The position numbers were made by a program, and so were the translations under genes. DNA of 64,000 bases from assembly GCA_964567685.1 (NCBI GenBank), contig CAZMNO010000005.1, forward strand, positions 1 through 64,000, in the 5' to 3' direction. Source of the stretch: UBA5972 sp964567685 (lineage in GTDB: Bacteria; Pseudomonadota; Alphaproteobacteria; Rhodobacterales; Rhodobacteraceae). The first letter of the stretch is position 1, and every line of letters starts with the position of its first letter. The notes below the pieces were generated by a model. It ran no database searches. It was not told the origin of the DNA and saw nothing but the letters and a program-made list of their open reading frames with translations. Below are positions 53,307 to 62,212 of the stretch, in pieces.

Positions 53307-53712
53307 CGGCAAGTCGCGTCGATCGTTCTGTCCGGGCATGCAGACGTGAAAAGCTGAACTACATAGGGCAAGTTAGTTAAGTTGATGGCGTCTTATTCCA
53401 AGGAGGCCAAGAGGTTTCATCTTTCGAGGCTTAGAGTTGCTCTGCTAGGGTGAGCAACGCTAGGAATCGAGGGGTGTACTCAGTTCAAAGCGAACCACTC
53501 TAAAACCTGAAGTTTTCCGGGGGATGGTCCTGAGACCTCCGGGCCATCGAGCTTCCGCAAGCCGAGAAAAGGGTGGTACCCTTGTCTCTTGGCCGATGGA
53601 GTTAGCTTGTGGGCCTCCGGTCAAATGTGGGGTGTGATGTGGGGGGAAAGGCCATCAATTCAGGCGTTTACAGTATAAGTATATGATAACTATAGAAACT
53701 TCCAAAAGGAAG
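53307..53712. other. Gene-free stretch with several short hairpins
   Basis: 406 bp between the IstB fragment and tRNA-Ser. No protein gene is recognised. Short hairpins occur in series: AAAAC-CTGAA-GTTTT, GGTC-CTGA-GACC and AAGGGT-GGT-ACCCTT between about 53500 and 53600. It could be IS debris, the tRNA 3' region or an unrecognised structured RNA; I cannot decide. Confidence 0.4.
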
Positions 53713-53802
53713 TGGCGGAGAGACAGGGATTCGAACCCTGGGTGGAGTCACCCCCACAACGGTTTTCGAGACCGCCCCGTTCGACCACTCCGGCACCTCT
53801 CC
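53713..53802 (-). tRNA. tRNA-Ser (anticodon CGA)
   Basis: A 90-nt tRNA with encoded CCA. The acceptor GGAGAGG pairs with TCTCTCC (one G-T pair). The anticodon arm GCGGTCTCGAAAACCG reads CGA in the loop CTCGAAA. A long variable arm (TTGTGGGGGTGACTCCACC region) marks a class II serine tRNA, and the T-arm is CAGGGTTCGAATCCCTG. It decodes UCG. It borders the accessory patch and is a possible integration site, though no duplicated 3' end was seen. Confidence 0.95.
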
Positions 53803-53999
53803 GCGGTGTTCGGGTCAGAACGAGGGGTGTTTAGTCCGCGTGGGCTGGTGTTGCAAGGTGGAGATTGGATTTTTTGCCTGTGACTCATCTGTGCCATAAG
53901 TCCGATTTCAATTGGTGAATCACTACTTTCCCCGGGAAGGCATTCGCGATAAGTTCCGCCTGTTTTCAACCTGTATGTCAAATTGCCGGATACCACGTC

Positions 54000-56186
54000 A
54001 TGCTGCCTCTTAACCGCCCCGCTCAACAACCTGATCTACAGGCGCTCTATTTTGCTGCGGTGCAGGCCCACAACGCCGGTGATTTCGCCACTGCGAAACA
54101 GCAATATGAGCAAATTCTGCGGCAGGCCCCAAATCAGGTTGATACCAACTACCAGATGGGGCGCCTTCTGGTACAAACAAAGGCGGCCAAGCAGGGTTTG
54201 AATTACCTGGAAAAGGCAGCGCAGGTATCCCCGACAACCTTTGAGTTCTGGCGCATACTGGTTGACACCATGTCAGGCATCGGCCTGCGAAAACAGGCCA
54301 AAAGGACGGTCAAACGGGCGGGAACACACGGGTTCACGCTGGCAGAGATGACATCCCTGCGTGAACTGGCCGAGCGCGATCCGTCAAAATCCGTGACCTC
54401 GCTTGGCGGGGCGTCGCAGGAAGAGGTCGACCGGGTGGTTTTTCTGTTCCAGTCAGGTGACATCATCGCCGCGGAAATCGCGCTAAAGGACCTGATCGAA
54501 GCTCATCCCGCAGTTGCCTTCTTGCACAATCTCCACGGTATCATGTTGATGCAAAAAAAGAATTTTCGTCAGGCAGGTGAGGCGTTCCTGCGCGCCACTG
54601 ACTATGATCCATTTTTCCCGGATGCGTTCAGCAATCTCGGCAAAGCCTATATCGAGCTTGAGGCGTTTCATGACGCACTTTCCCCCCTAAGAACCGCGCT
54701 CGAGCTTGCCCCCGACCTTTTGGCTGCAAATATCAACTTTGCTGATGCCTGTTTAGGCGTCAGTGATCTTGATCAGGCCGGACGCCACTATGAAATGGTC
54801 TTGAAGGCCGAGCCTGCGTCCAAAGAAGCACTGATCGGTGTGGCACGTGTGCAGCTTGAACGCGGCGAACATGACAAGGCGCTCAAAGGATTTCGCGCTC
54901 TTCTGAAAATACTGCAACCGGGGCAGGAGTATGAAAACTGTTCACTTGCAGCAGCCAATTGCCTGGGCGAACTGGGCCGGGTGGAGGAAAAGATCAACCT
55001 GCTAAGCGGTTTTCTGAAATCCTATCCCAAATCAATTGCTGCCCTGACTGCGCTTGCCGACGAGTTTGGCCATTGGGCCCAATTTGAAGAAGCGCGTGCA
55101 AAATATCTGCAGGTTCTGGAGCTTGAACCTAATAATACAGCTGCCTTTTTGCGCCTGGGACGATTGCAAAAATGGAAGTCCGGCGATCCCTTGATCGCAA
55201 AGGCCGAAGCATTGTTTAAAACGCCGTCACTCTCCGACAGTGATCGCCTAAATCTCGGTTTCGCTTTGGCCAAAGCAATGGAAGATTGCGAAGAGCACAG
55301 CAAGGTCTTTCGCTATCTCGATCAGGCAAATGCCGCAACGCGCAGAGAATTCACATATTCAACAAATGTCGTCAGAACCGAGTTTGAGGCGATGAAAACA
55401 CAGTACACGCCCGAGTTTTTTGAGCAAATCGCTGAAAACAGCTTAGCTGATGAAACCCCGATATTCATTGTCGGCCTACCGCGGTCGGGCACCACTTTGA
55501 CTGAGCAGATATTGTCAAACCATCCAGAAATTGCCGGTGGCGGTGAGATCGGTTCCTTTTCAAACCCTTTCATGGCATTGATCACCAAACCCGACGGCGG
55601 ATTTGTGCCCGAGGCTGATCTTAAGATCGCAGATCTGAGAAGAGTGGCTGAAGGCTGCATCAAAACCCTAAAATCGGTCAATCCCAACACCCGGTTTGTT
55701 ACCGACAAGATGCCACACACATTTGTGGTTCTGGGATTTGTGCTTGCATTATTGCCAAATGCCCGCGTTGTCTGGGTGTCGCGGGATCCGGTCGACAATT
55801 GCCTTTCGCTCTATAAAAACAGGTTCACAGACAAAGGGCATCGCTATTCCAACACGCAAAAGGAGCTCGGCGATTACTACGTCATGTGTCGTGATCTGAT
55901 GGCACATTGGCAGGAGTTGTTCGCAAACAGGTTCGTGGCCTTGGACTATGACAAACTGGTCGCTGATCCCGATACGGAAATCCGCGGCCTGATCTCTGCA
56001 CTTGATCTTGAATGGAACGACGCCTGTCTCGATACGCAATCCAATGCGCGTAAGGTCAAGACGCTCAGCGTCTATCAGGCACGGCAGCCGATTTATAAAT
56101 CGTCGGCCAAAGGCTGGAAGAAATACGAAAATGACCTTGGTGAGTTGTTGGATGCGCTAAGAGAAGGCGGAGTTGAGGTCGGTTAA
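54000..56186 (+). CDS. TPR-repeat sulfotransferase
   Basis: A 728-residue protein of two parts. Residues 15-450 form tetratricopeptide repeats (for example AHNAGDFATAKQQYEQIL and FFPDAFSNLGKAYIELEAFHDALSPL). A C-terminal sulfotransferase domain starts near 485, with the 5'-phosphosulfate loop IVGLPRSGTTLTEQIL (about 489) and the 3'-phosphate segment VWVSRDPVDNCLSLYKN. It should transfer sulfate from PAPS to a protein or polysaccharide acceptor held by the TPRs; the acceptor is unknown. No signal peptide. Convergent with a second TPR-sulfotransferase, 5 bp between stops. Confidence 0.88.
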   Translation: MLPLNRPAQQPDLQALYFAAVQAHNAGDFATAKQQYEQILRQAPNQVDTNYQMGRLLVQTKAAKQGLNYLEKAAQVSPTTFEFWRILVDTMSGIGLRKQAKRTVKRAGTHGFTLAEMTSLRELAERDPSKSVTSLGGASQEEVDRVVFLFQSGDIIAAEIALKDLIEAHPAVAFLHNLHGIMLMQKKNFRQAGEAFLRATDYDPFFPDAFSNLGKAYIELEAFHDALSPLRTALELAPDLLAANINFADACLGVSDLDQAGRHYEMVLKAEPASKEALIGVARVQLERGEHDKALKGFRALLKILQPGQEYENCSLAAANCLGELGRVEEKINLLSGFLKSYPKSIAALTALADEFGHWAQFEEARAKYLQVLELEPNNTAAFLRLGRLQKWKSGDPLIAKAEALFKTPSLSDSDRLNLGFALAKAMEDCEEHSKVFRYLDQANAATRREFTYSTNVVRTEFEAMKTQYTPEFFEQIAENSLADETPIFIVGLPRSGTTLTEQILSNHPEIAGGGEIGSFSNPFMALITKPDGGFVPEADLKIADLRRVAEGCIKTLKSVNPNTRFVTDKMPHTFVVLGFVLALLPNARVVWVSRDPVDNCLSLYKNRFTDKGHRYSNTQKELGDYYVMCRDLMAHWQELFANRFVALDYDKLVADPDTEIRGLISALDLEWNDACLDTQSNARKVKTLSVYQARQPIYKSSAKGWKKYENDLGELLDALREGGVEVG

Positions 56187-56191
56187 CCGGC

Positions 56192-58141
56192 TCAGCTACC
56201 GCGTGCGCCTTCCTGCTCCGGCAAGCGCCCCGCGTTTTCAATCACCTTGATCAGGGGCTCCAACTCCTTCTCAAACCGCTGCCAGGATTTGACCGAGCTT
56301 TGATACATCTTCTGCCGGACCTGACCCAGCGATGCGGTTTGTACGTTGCGCCTGGTTTTGTGGAACTCCAAAACTGACGCCTCCCAGTCAAGTTCGCAAT
56401 ACTCCAGCAACGCGCGGCTTTCTGCTTCCTGATCCGCAGTCAGTGACTCGTAGGAACAGTCATAAATCATACCGGGGAACATGGCGTTCCAGTGATCCAT
56501 CAGATCGCGATATATGACGTAAAACTCCGCCAGTTCTGTCAGATCATAGGCATATTGATTGCCGGAAGATTTGAAGAAATTGCGGTAGATCGAAAGGCAG
56601 GTATCGCGTGGATCGCGTTGCAGATTGATAATTTTCGCATTTGGAAAGACGGCCCTGATCAGGCCAATCCAATGAAAATTGATCGGGAGCTTGTCGCTCA
56701 CCCTTGCTTCGCCGCTGGCGGTTTCGGTGAGCAACGACAGATAATCGGTGGTGAATGCCTCAAAAGCCGTCAACGGTAGGCTGGTCATGCCGCTCAGGTT
56801 CTTTTGGCCGAACGCATCGACAAAGGTCAACTCGTCTGCACCGAATACCTGACTGTGACTTGCCAGGATTTGCTCTACCAGTGTGGTGCCGGAACGGTTC
56901 ATGCCGACGATAAAAATCGGCTTGGCGCTGTCAGAGGCATTGGGTGCGAGTTTCTCGATGAATGCCGGGGAGAATGTGCTTTTGATCTCTGCAACAAAGG
57001 CGCTCTGCATTTCAGAAGAATAGTCCAGTACAATCTTGCGTTTTTCCTGATTGCCGGCCCTGAGGTACTGAAAGGCCGGGGCGTAATCACCGATATCTTC
57101 AAGCGCCTTTCCCAGGGCGAAACCAAGGTGCATCCTGGTTTCATCCGAACTGTCTTTCGCTGCAAAAACTGATTTCATCTGGGCAATCATCGGATCATCG
57201 GCTGTGAATTTCTTGACCAAGCTTAAATGCCGATAGCCCTCTGCCAGCGTCGGATCTTCGGCAATTGCGCTTTCAAGATGTCTGACAGCCTCTTCCTGCC
57301 GCCCCATCTGGCTCAGAATGACACCCAGCCGATGATTGGGATCGGACTTGTTCTGAGCATATGGCAAGGCCTTTTCAAGCCAGGACGCGGCATTGTCCAG
57401 ATCACCGGACTGGATATGGGCAAACCCCATATTGACCATCAGATCACTGCTTTGAGGGTCGGATTTCAATCCGGCTTCAAAACTGGTGATGGCGTCTTCA
57501 ATGCGATCCTGATCAAGATAGATCGTACCTTGAGTGTTTAGCGCGTTGGCATATTCCGGGCGAAGAGCGAGTGCCTTGCTGGCCATGGCAAGCGCCTTGG
57601 TGCTGTCCTTGTTTTCTCGGTAGATCAGCCCGAGATTATTAAACGCCTCGGCCAGATTGGGGTTAAGGGAAGTAGCTTTCTCCAGATAGGGCAGCGCTTT
57701 GTCAAACTGATCAAGCTGAACCAGTGCCGAGCCAAGATTGCTGAGCGCCTCGGCATAAGAAGGGTTTATTCTGACGGCATTTTGAAACGCCGCGATTGCC
57801 TCACGCGAGTTGCCAAGCTGGGCCAGTGCCATGCCCAGAATGTTGTGCAACAGGGCTTCACGCGGCGCCAGAACCAGCAAGATCCGGGTCTGATCAACAG
57901 CGGAGGCGAAATCACCGCTCTGAAGCAGGCGCACCACCTGATCGACATCGGCTTGTGTCAGCGAAGCGCCACTGCCCATTGCGCGACGCAGTTTCAAAAC
58001 TGCGTTGCGGGCCTTTGTGTGATTGGGGGCTTTTGAAAGGATTTGCGCATATAGCGATAGCGCCCGCCAGCTATCGCCGGTTTTCTGCGCCATTTCAGCG
58101 GCTTGAAGCGTGTCTTTCAGCGAACTGCCTTTGCCTGACAT
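56192..58141 (-). CDS. TPR-repeat sulfotransferase
   Basis: A 649-residue relative of the gene at 54.0 kb. About seven TPRs lie between residues 60 and 330 (NPSYAEALSNLGSALVQLDQ, PNLAEAFNNLGLIYRENKDS). A sulfotransferase domain starts near 405, with the PAPS loop IVGMNRSGTTLVEQIL and INLQRDPRDTCLSIYRNFF. The frame is open 131 codons further upstream, but MSGKGSSLKDTLQAAEMAQ (ATG 58141, GGAAG upstream) is the natural start; the extension is antisense to the rplU leader. The acceptor is unknown. Confidence 0.88.
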   Translation of the reverse strand: MSGKGSSLKDTLQAAEMAQKTGDSWRALSLYAQILSKAPNHTKARNAVLKLRRAMGSGASLTQADVDQVVRLLQSGDFASAVDQTRILLVLAPREALLHNILGMALAQLGNSREAIAAFQNAVRINPSYAEALSNLGSALVQLDQFDKALPYLEKATSLNPNLAEAFNNLGLIYRENKDSTKALAMASKALALRPEYANALNTQGTIYLDQDRIEDAITSFEAGLKSDPQSSDLMVNMGFAHIQSGDLDNAASWLEKALPYAQNKSDPNHRLGVILSQMGRQEEAVRHLESAIAEDPTLAEGYRHLSLVKKFTADDPMIAQMKSVFAAKDSSDETRMHLGFALGKALEDIGDYAPAFQYLRAGNQEKRKIVLDYSSEMQSAFVAEIKSTFSPAFIEKLAPNASDSAKPIFIVGMNRSGTTLVEQILASHSQVFGADELTFVDAFGQKNLSGMTSLPLTAFEAFTTDYLSLLTETASGEARVSDKLPINFHWIGLIRAVFPNAKIINLQRDPRDTCLSIYRNFFKSSGNQYAYDLTELAEFYVIYRDLMDHWNAMFPGMIYDCSYESLTADQEAESRALLEYCELDWEASVLEFHKTRRNVQTASLGQVRQKMYQSSVKSWQRFEKELEPLIKVIENAGRLPEQEGARGS

Positions 58142-58260
58142 CGGTTTTGCACTTCCTTTACAAAGCGGATTGCGCCTGTATCCAATACTTGGCGCGTTCA
58201 TGCAATTGCTTCTTCGCCGACCGGTTGATCGCCGCGTACGATTTAAAGCAGGATGCAGGC

Positions 58261-58289
58261 TTGACAAGACCTGACCAATCCCCGATACA
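58261..58289 (+). promoter_or_regulatory. Predicted promoter of the rplU-rpmA operon
   Basis: A perfect -35 TTGACA (58261-58266), a 17-bp spacer and GATACA (58284-58289) as -10. A start near 58296 would give a 5' leader of about 130 nt before rplU, long enough for a regulatory structure, but none was identified. Confidence 0.45.
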
Positions 58290-58427
58290 CCGCCATCGCT
58301 TTGGCCCTGACCAAAGCATGTGAAATCTCGCTCTGAGAGGGGCGCGCTGTCCGAGGCAACGGTAAGACCGGTATAAACACCCGAAATCGGGGGCCGCAGA
58401 GACGCGAAGGACAAAAGGAATTCTGCG

Positions 58428-59108
58428 ATGTTCGCAGTGCTGAAAACTGGAGGCAAACAGTATAAAGTTGCCAGTGGCGATGTCTTGAAGGTTGAAAAAC
58501 TGGCAGGCGACGCCGGGGACAAGGTCCAGTTCAACGATATTCTGATGCTTGGGGGTGACAGCGTGACTGTTGGCGCACCTCTGGTGGATGATGCCGCCGT
58601 GCAGGCTGAGATCCTCGATCAGATCCGCGGCCCGAAAGTCATCAACTACGTCAAACGCCGCCGCAAGCATTCAAGCCAGCGCAAGAAGGGCCACCGCCAG
58701 TCGCTGACCGTTCTGCGCGTGACCGATATTCTGGCCAAAGGTGCCGGAAAATCAGGTGTTGCTGCGGCTGTTGGCGGCAGTGTCGAAGTGGCTGAGGCCG
58801 CGCCGAAAAAACCCGCTGCCAAGAAAGCAGCTCCGAAGAAAGCAGAGGCCAAGAAGGCCGAACCGAAAAAGGCCGCGCCGAAAAAGGCAGAGCCCAAGGT
58901 GGAAGCTGCCGCTGATGATCTGAAGGCACTTTCCGGTGTCGGCCCGGCGCTTGAGAAAAAGCTGCTGGCAGCCGGCGTGACCAGTTTCGCCCAGATCGCA
59001 GCATGGACCGCTGATGATATTGCTGCTATGGACGAGCAACTGTCGTTCAAAGGCCGGATCGAGCGTGAAGGCTGGGTCGAACAGGCCAAAGAACTGGCTA
59101 AAGGTTAA
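58428..59108 (+). CDS. rplU: 50S ribosomal protein L21 with C-terminal extension
   Basis: Large-subunit protein binding 23S rRNA. Residues 1-102 are a normal L21 (MFAVLKTGGKQYKV...KVINYVKRRRKHSSQRKKGHRQ). A Lys/Ala/Pro-rich linker of AAPKKAEAKKAEPKK type runs about 125-160. A helix-hairpin-helix-like domain (DDLKALSGVGPALEKKLLAA to EQAKELAKG, 163-226) follows. Total 226 residues against about 103 for a typical L21. The extension is known in Rhodobacterales; the same helical motif occurs in some NADH dehydrogenase subunits. AAAGGAA precedes the ATG. Confidence 0.96.
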   Translation: MFAVLKTGGKQYKVASGDVLKVEKLAGDAGDKVQFNDILMLGGDSVTVGAPLVDDAAVQAEILDQIRGPKVINYVKRRRKHSSQRKKGHRQSLTVLRVTDILAKGAGKSGVAAAVGGSVEVAEAAPKKPAAKKAAPKKAEAKKAEPKKAAPKKAEPKVEAAADDLKALSGVGPALEKKLLAAGVTSFAQIAAWTADDIAAMDEQLSFKGRIEREGWVEQAKELAKG

Positions 59109-59119
59109 GGAGAAGCGAG

Positions 59120-59389
59120 ATGGCACATAAAAAAGCAGGCGGTTCATCCCGTAACGGTCGCGACTCCGCCGGACGTCGCCTTGGTGTAAAGAAATTTGGC
59201 GGTCAGGCCGTCATTCCGGGCAATATCATCGTGCGCCAGCGCGGCACCAAGTGGTGGCCGGGTGCTGGTGTCGGCATTGGCCGTGATCACACCATTTTTG
59301 CGACCGCTGAGGGCTGTGTGAAATTCCACAAAGGCCTCAAAGGCCGCACCTTTATCTCGGTTCTCCCGGTGGCGGAGGCCGCTGAGTAA
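59120..59389 (+). CDS. rpmA: 50S ribosomal protein L27
   Basis: An 89-residue large-subunit protein near the peptidyl-transferase centre, beginning MAHKKAGGSSRNGRDSAGRR, the flexible N-terminal tail that reaches the P-site tRNA. It continues with LGVKKFGGQAV, NIIVRQRGTKWWPG and VKFHKG. Eleven bases after rplU, behind AAGGAG. The operon ends at the terminator 30 bp downstream. Confidence 0.97.
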   Translation: MAHKKAGGSSRNGRDSAGRRLGVKKFGGQAVIPGNIIVRQRGTKWWPGAGVGIGRDHTIFATAEGCVKFHKGLKGRTFISVLPVAEAAE

Positions 59390-59416
59390 GCCGAACCCCA
59401 AAAAGGTTGAAGAAAT

Positions 59417-59450
59417 TCAAAGGGATCGGCAAAACGCCGGTCCCTTTTCT
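59417..59450 (+). terminator. Terminator after rpmA
   Basis: AAAGGGATCGGC (59419-59430) and GCCGGTCCCTTT (59436-59447) pair over 12 bp with one G-T pair around the loop AAAAC, with TTTT at the stem end followed by CTCG. Likely intrinsic or attenuating, since the GNAT gene begins only 20 bp later. Confidence 0.75.
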
Positions 59451-59467
59451 CGTTTGAGGCACGTCTC

Positions 59468-59980
59468 ATGGAACTCAGAACTGAACGTCTGCTGTTGCGG
59501 CCATACAAATTGGCTGACGGGCCTCAGCTTGCTACAGGGCTTAACGATCTCGATGTTTCAAGCTGGCTTGCAACGGTTCCCAATCCCTATGGCCTTGAAG
59601 ATGCTGAGAAGTTTATCAACGCTAATATGCAGAATTCAGATTCTGTTTTTGCCGTTGTGGATGAATCCGGTTTGGTGGGCGGCATTGGAACCCGCAACGA
59701 GTTGGGCTACTGGATCGCGAAACCCAGCTGGGGGCAGGGCTATGCGACCGAGGCCGTCAATCGCGTGATTAGGTATTTCTTTGAAACCACAGAGTCAGAG
59801 TCACTTTCTGCCGCGTATTTTCAGGGCAATGAGACCTCGCGGCGAATTCTTGAGAAGGCCGGATTCACGTTTGTGGCTGACAAGCAGGTTTCCTGTGCCG
59901 CACTGGGCGGTAGCGTTACTTCAAAAGATATGGTGCTAAGCCGGAACGACTGGCAGCAAGCAACCAGGTTGGAAATCTGA
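59468..59980 (+). CDS. GNAT-family N-acetyltransferase
   Basis: A 170-residue RimJ/RimL-type acetyltransferase. It begins MELRTERLLLRPYKLADG. The acetyl-CoA loop is in LGYWIAKPSWGQGYATEAVNRVI, and NETSRRILEKAGF is the C-terminal CoA-side element. The substrate (protein N-terminus or small amine) is unknown. One base lies between its stop and the LysE gene. A GNAT gene at this position between rpmA and obgE is common in alphaproteobacteria. Confidence 0.88.
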   Translation: MELRTERLLLRPYKLADGPQLATGLNDLDVSSWLATVPNPYGLEDAEKFINANMQNSDSVFAVVDESGLVGGIGTRNELGYWIAKPSWGQGYATEAVNRVIRYFFETTESESLSAAYFQGNETSRRILEKAGFTFVADKQVSCAALGGSVTSKDMVLSRNDWQQATRLEI

Positions 59981-59981
59981 G

Positions 59982-60581
59982 ATGGGCGTTTCAACCCTCG
60001 CGTTTCTCGCCTTTGCCGCTTCGCAGGTCGGCACGCCGGGCCCGGCAAACATGGCCCTGCTGGCGACAGGGGCACGGTTTGGCTTGCGTCCGGCCTTGCC
60101 GTTCGTTGCTGGTGTGGCCCTTGGTAAACAGCTGATCATCTGGCCGATCGGTTTTGGCCTGATGGGGCTTGCTGGGACCATCCCCTGGCTGTTTGAGGCG
60201 CTCAAATGGGCCTCGGTCGCGTATATCTGCTGGCTGGCCTGGAAGGTCGCCTTTTTGTCATTGCAACCCGGGCACGCACAGGACGATCCGCCGGGTTTTG
60301 CCGCCGGTCTGATCATTCACCCGCTCAATCCCAAGGCCTGGGCGATGATAACCACCGGATTCACGTCTTTCGTCGATCCCGGCACCTCTGCCTTGATGGC
60401 GACATTGATGATCGCCATATGTCTTTTGGCCTGTCAGGCGGCCTTGCACCCTCTCTGGTGCTGGGGCGGTGAACGGCTGGCCCGGACAGTCGCGGGAACG
60501 CCACGGGAAAGACACCTGATGTTCACACTTGCCGGGTTAACCGTTCTGAGTGTGTTTTATGTATTGTTCAGGGGAGCTTGA
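59982..60581 (+). CDS. LysE-family translocator
   Basis: A 199-residue inner-membrane exporter with about five to six hydrophobic helices and the RhtB/LysE start ASQVGTPGPANMALLATGARFG. The internal HPLNPKAWAMI replaces the usual NPK motif region of the family. It exports amino acids or related metabolites; the substrate is unknown. It sits between two GNAT genes with almost no spacing, so the three are one unit. Confidence 0.88.
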   Translation: MGVSTLAFLAFAASQVGTPGPANMALLATGARFGLRPALPFVAGVALGKQLIIWPIGFGLMGLAGTIPWLFEALKWASVAYICWLAWKVAFLSLQPGHAQDDPPGFAAGLIIHPLNPKAWAMITTGFTSFVDPGTSALMATLMIAICLLACQAALHPLWCWGGERLARTVAGTPRERHLMFTLAGLTVLSVFYVLFRGA

Positions 60582-60583
60582 AA

Positions 60584-61120
60584 ATGAAGCTTGAATCCAT
60601 TGCCCGCCAACCGGTTATCGACGCCGCGCGTATCTCGCTGCGCCCGTTGCAAAACGATGACGCAGCACTTGTTGCAAAACACGCCAATGATCAGCGGATC
60701 GCGCAGATGACCACGTCGATCCCGTTTCCGCTGTCACAGGAAGCGGCCGAAGAATTTGTCGGCGAAGCCCTGGCCACGGACCGTGTGCAGGATATCTGGG
60801 CCATTGATGGGCAAAAAACCGATGCACCGGCGCTTTTGGGGGTTATCTCGCTCAAATATCTGGATCGGGACCAGTCCGAGGTCGGCTATTGGGTGGCTCC
60901 GGAATACTGGAACCGTGGCTATGCCGGTGAGGCGGTCAAAGCATTGCTTTCCGCCAACCCCCATGCCAACCGTTCGGTTGTCGCCTCGGTGTTTCAGGAT
61001 AACCCTGCCTCAGCCAGAGTTCTTGCCGGTGCTGGTTTCACCTGGCTCGGCGAAGCAGAGGCGTTTTCACTGTCACGGGCGGCCCATGTGCCCACCTGGA
61101 CCTATTTAAAGACCCTCTGA
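60584..61120 (+). CDS. GNAT-family N-acetyltransferase
   Basis: A 178-residue second RimJ/RimL-type acetyltransferase with SLRPLQNDDAALVAKHAND at the start, the CoA loop VGYWVAPEYWNRGYAGEAVKALL, and NPASARVLAGAGFTWLGEAE. The ATG at 60584, behind GGGGAG and 2 bp after the LysE stop, is preferred to a TTG two codons earlier. It is only moderately similar to the first GNAT protein. The substrate is unknown. Confidence 0.87.
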   Translation: MKLESIARQPVIDAARISLRPLQNDDAALVAKHANDQRIAQMTTSIPFPLSQEAAEEFVGEALATDRVQDIWAIDGQKTDAPALLGVISLKYLDRDQSEVGYWVAPEYWNRGYAGEAVKALLSANPHANRSVVASVFQDNPASARVLAGAGFTWLGEAEAFSLSRAAHVPTWTYLKTL

Positions 61121-61174
61121 CGATTGCCTTGCGCGGTGAGAGGCCTTAGGTAACGCACCGAAAGGCATGAAATC

Positions 61175-62212
61175 ATGAAATTTCTTGATCTGGCAAAGGT
61201 AGTGATCCGCTCAGGCGCCGGTGGCAATGGCTGTGTCAGCTTTCGCCGCGAGGCGCATGTGGAATATGGCGGACCGGATGGCGGCAATGGCGGCAAGGGG
61301 GGCGATGTCTGGGTGGAAACCGTGGACGGGCTCAACACGCTTATCGATTTTCGCTATCAGCAGCATTTCTTTGCGCAAAATGGTAAATCCGGCATGGGCC
61401 GGGCACGATCTGGTAAGGACGGCGAGGCCAAGGTCTTGAAAGTCCCCGTCGGGACCGAGGTTCTGGATGAGGATCAGGAAACCGTGCTGGCCGACCTTAC
61501 CCACCTTGGCCAGCGGGTCATGCTGGCAGCAGGTGGCAATGGCGGCTTTGGTAACCTGCATTTCAAATCCTCCACCAATCAGGCGCCTCGCCGTGCCAAT
61601 TCAGGCCAGCCAGAGATCGAGCGTGAACTTTGGCTCAGGCTGAAACTGATAGCCGATGCGGGTTTGCTCGGTATGCCGAACGCAGGCAAGTCGACATTTT
61701 TAGCCGCCACCTCCAACGCCCGCCCGAAAATCGCCGATTATCCGTTTACAACGCTCCATCCCAACCTCGGTGTAGTCGGGGTTGACGGGGCTGAATTCGT
61801 TGTTGCCGACATTCCCGGCCTGATTACCGGTGCACATGAGGGCAGGGGGATTGGTGATCGGTTCCTTGGCCATGTGGAACGCTGTGCCGTACTTTTGCAT
61901 CTGGTCGATGGAACATCCGAAACGATGCTTGAGGATTACCACACCATCATTGACGAGCTGAACGCCTATGGCGGCCAACTGGCAAAGAAACCCCGCGTTA
62001 CCGTTTTGAACAAGATCGATGCGCTTGATAACGAAGAACGCCCGGAAAAAAGGGCGATTCTGGAAACCGCTTCAAAGCACCCGGTTCTGATGATGTCAGG
62101 CGTCTCCCATGAAGGGACAACCGACGTGTTGCGCGAGCTGCGTCGCCGCATCGGTAAACGCGATCAGTTTGAACTTGCCGAAGAAACGGAAGCCAAAGCG
62201 TGGCATCCTTAA
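61175..62212 (+). CDS. obgE: Obg-family GTPase
   Basis: Essential ribosome-assembly GTPase. The 345-residue protein has the glycine-rich Obg domain (residues 1-158, with GAGGNGCVSFRREAHVEYGG and GGNGGFGN). A G domain follows, with G1 GMPNAGKSTFLA, G3 VADIPGL, and G4 NKID. It lacks the variable C-terminal domain of some Obg proteins. Length matches alphaproteobacterial ObgE. It overlaps proB by 13 bp. Confidence 0.96.
   Translation: MKFLDLAKVVIRSGAGGNGCVSFRREAHVEYGGPDGGNGGKGGDVWVETVDGLNTLIDFRYQQHFFAQNGKSGMGRARSGKDGEAKVLKVPVGTEVLDEDQETVLADLTHLGQRVMLAAGGNGGFGNLHFKSSTNQAPRRANSGQPEIERELWLRLKLIADAGLLGMPNAGKSTFLAATSNARPKIADYPFTTLHPNLGVVGVDGAEFVVADIPGLITGAHEGRGIGDRFLGHVERCAVLLHLVDGTSETMLEDYHTIIDELNAYGGQLAKKPRVTVLNKIDALDNEERPEKRAILETASKHPVLMMSGVSHEGTTDVLRELRRRIGKRDQFELAEETEAKAWHP

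Noticed and set aside
53174..53371. 65-codon minus-strand frame over the IstB fragment end
   Set aside because: It is antisense to IstB sequence for half its length and has no recognisable family.
48664..53802. Integrative element with att sites at tRNA-Ser
   Set aside because: No integrase and no second copy of the tRNA 3' end were found in the patch, so an integrated island cannot be supported.
58142..58534. 131-codon upstream extension of the second TPR-sulfotransferase
   Set aside because: It lies over the rplU promoter, leader and first codons in antisense, and is not TPR-like.
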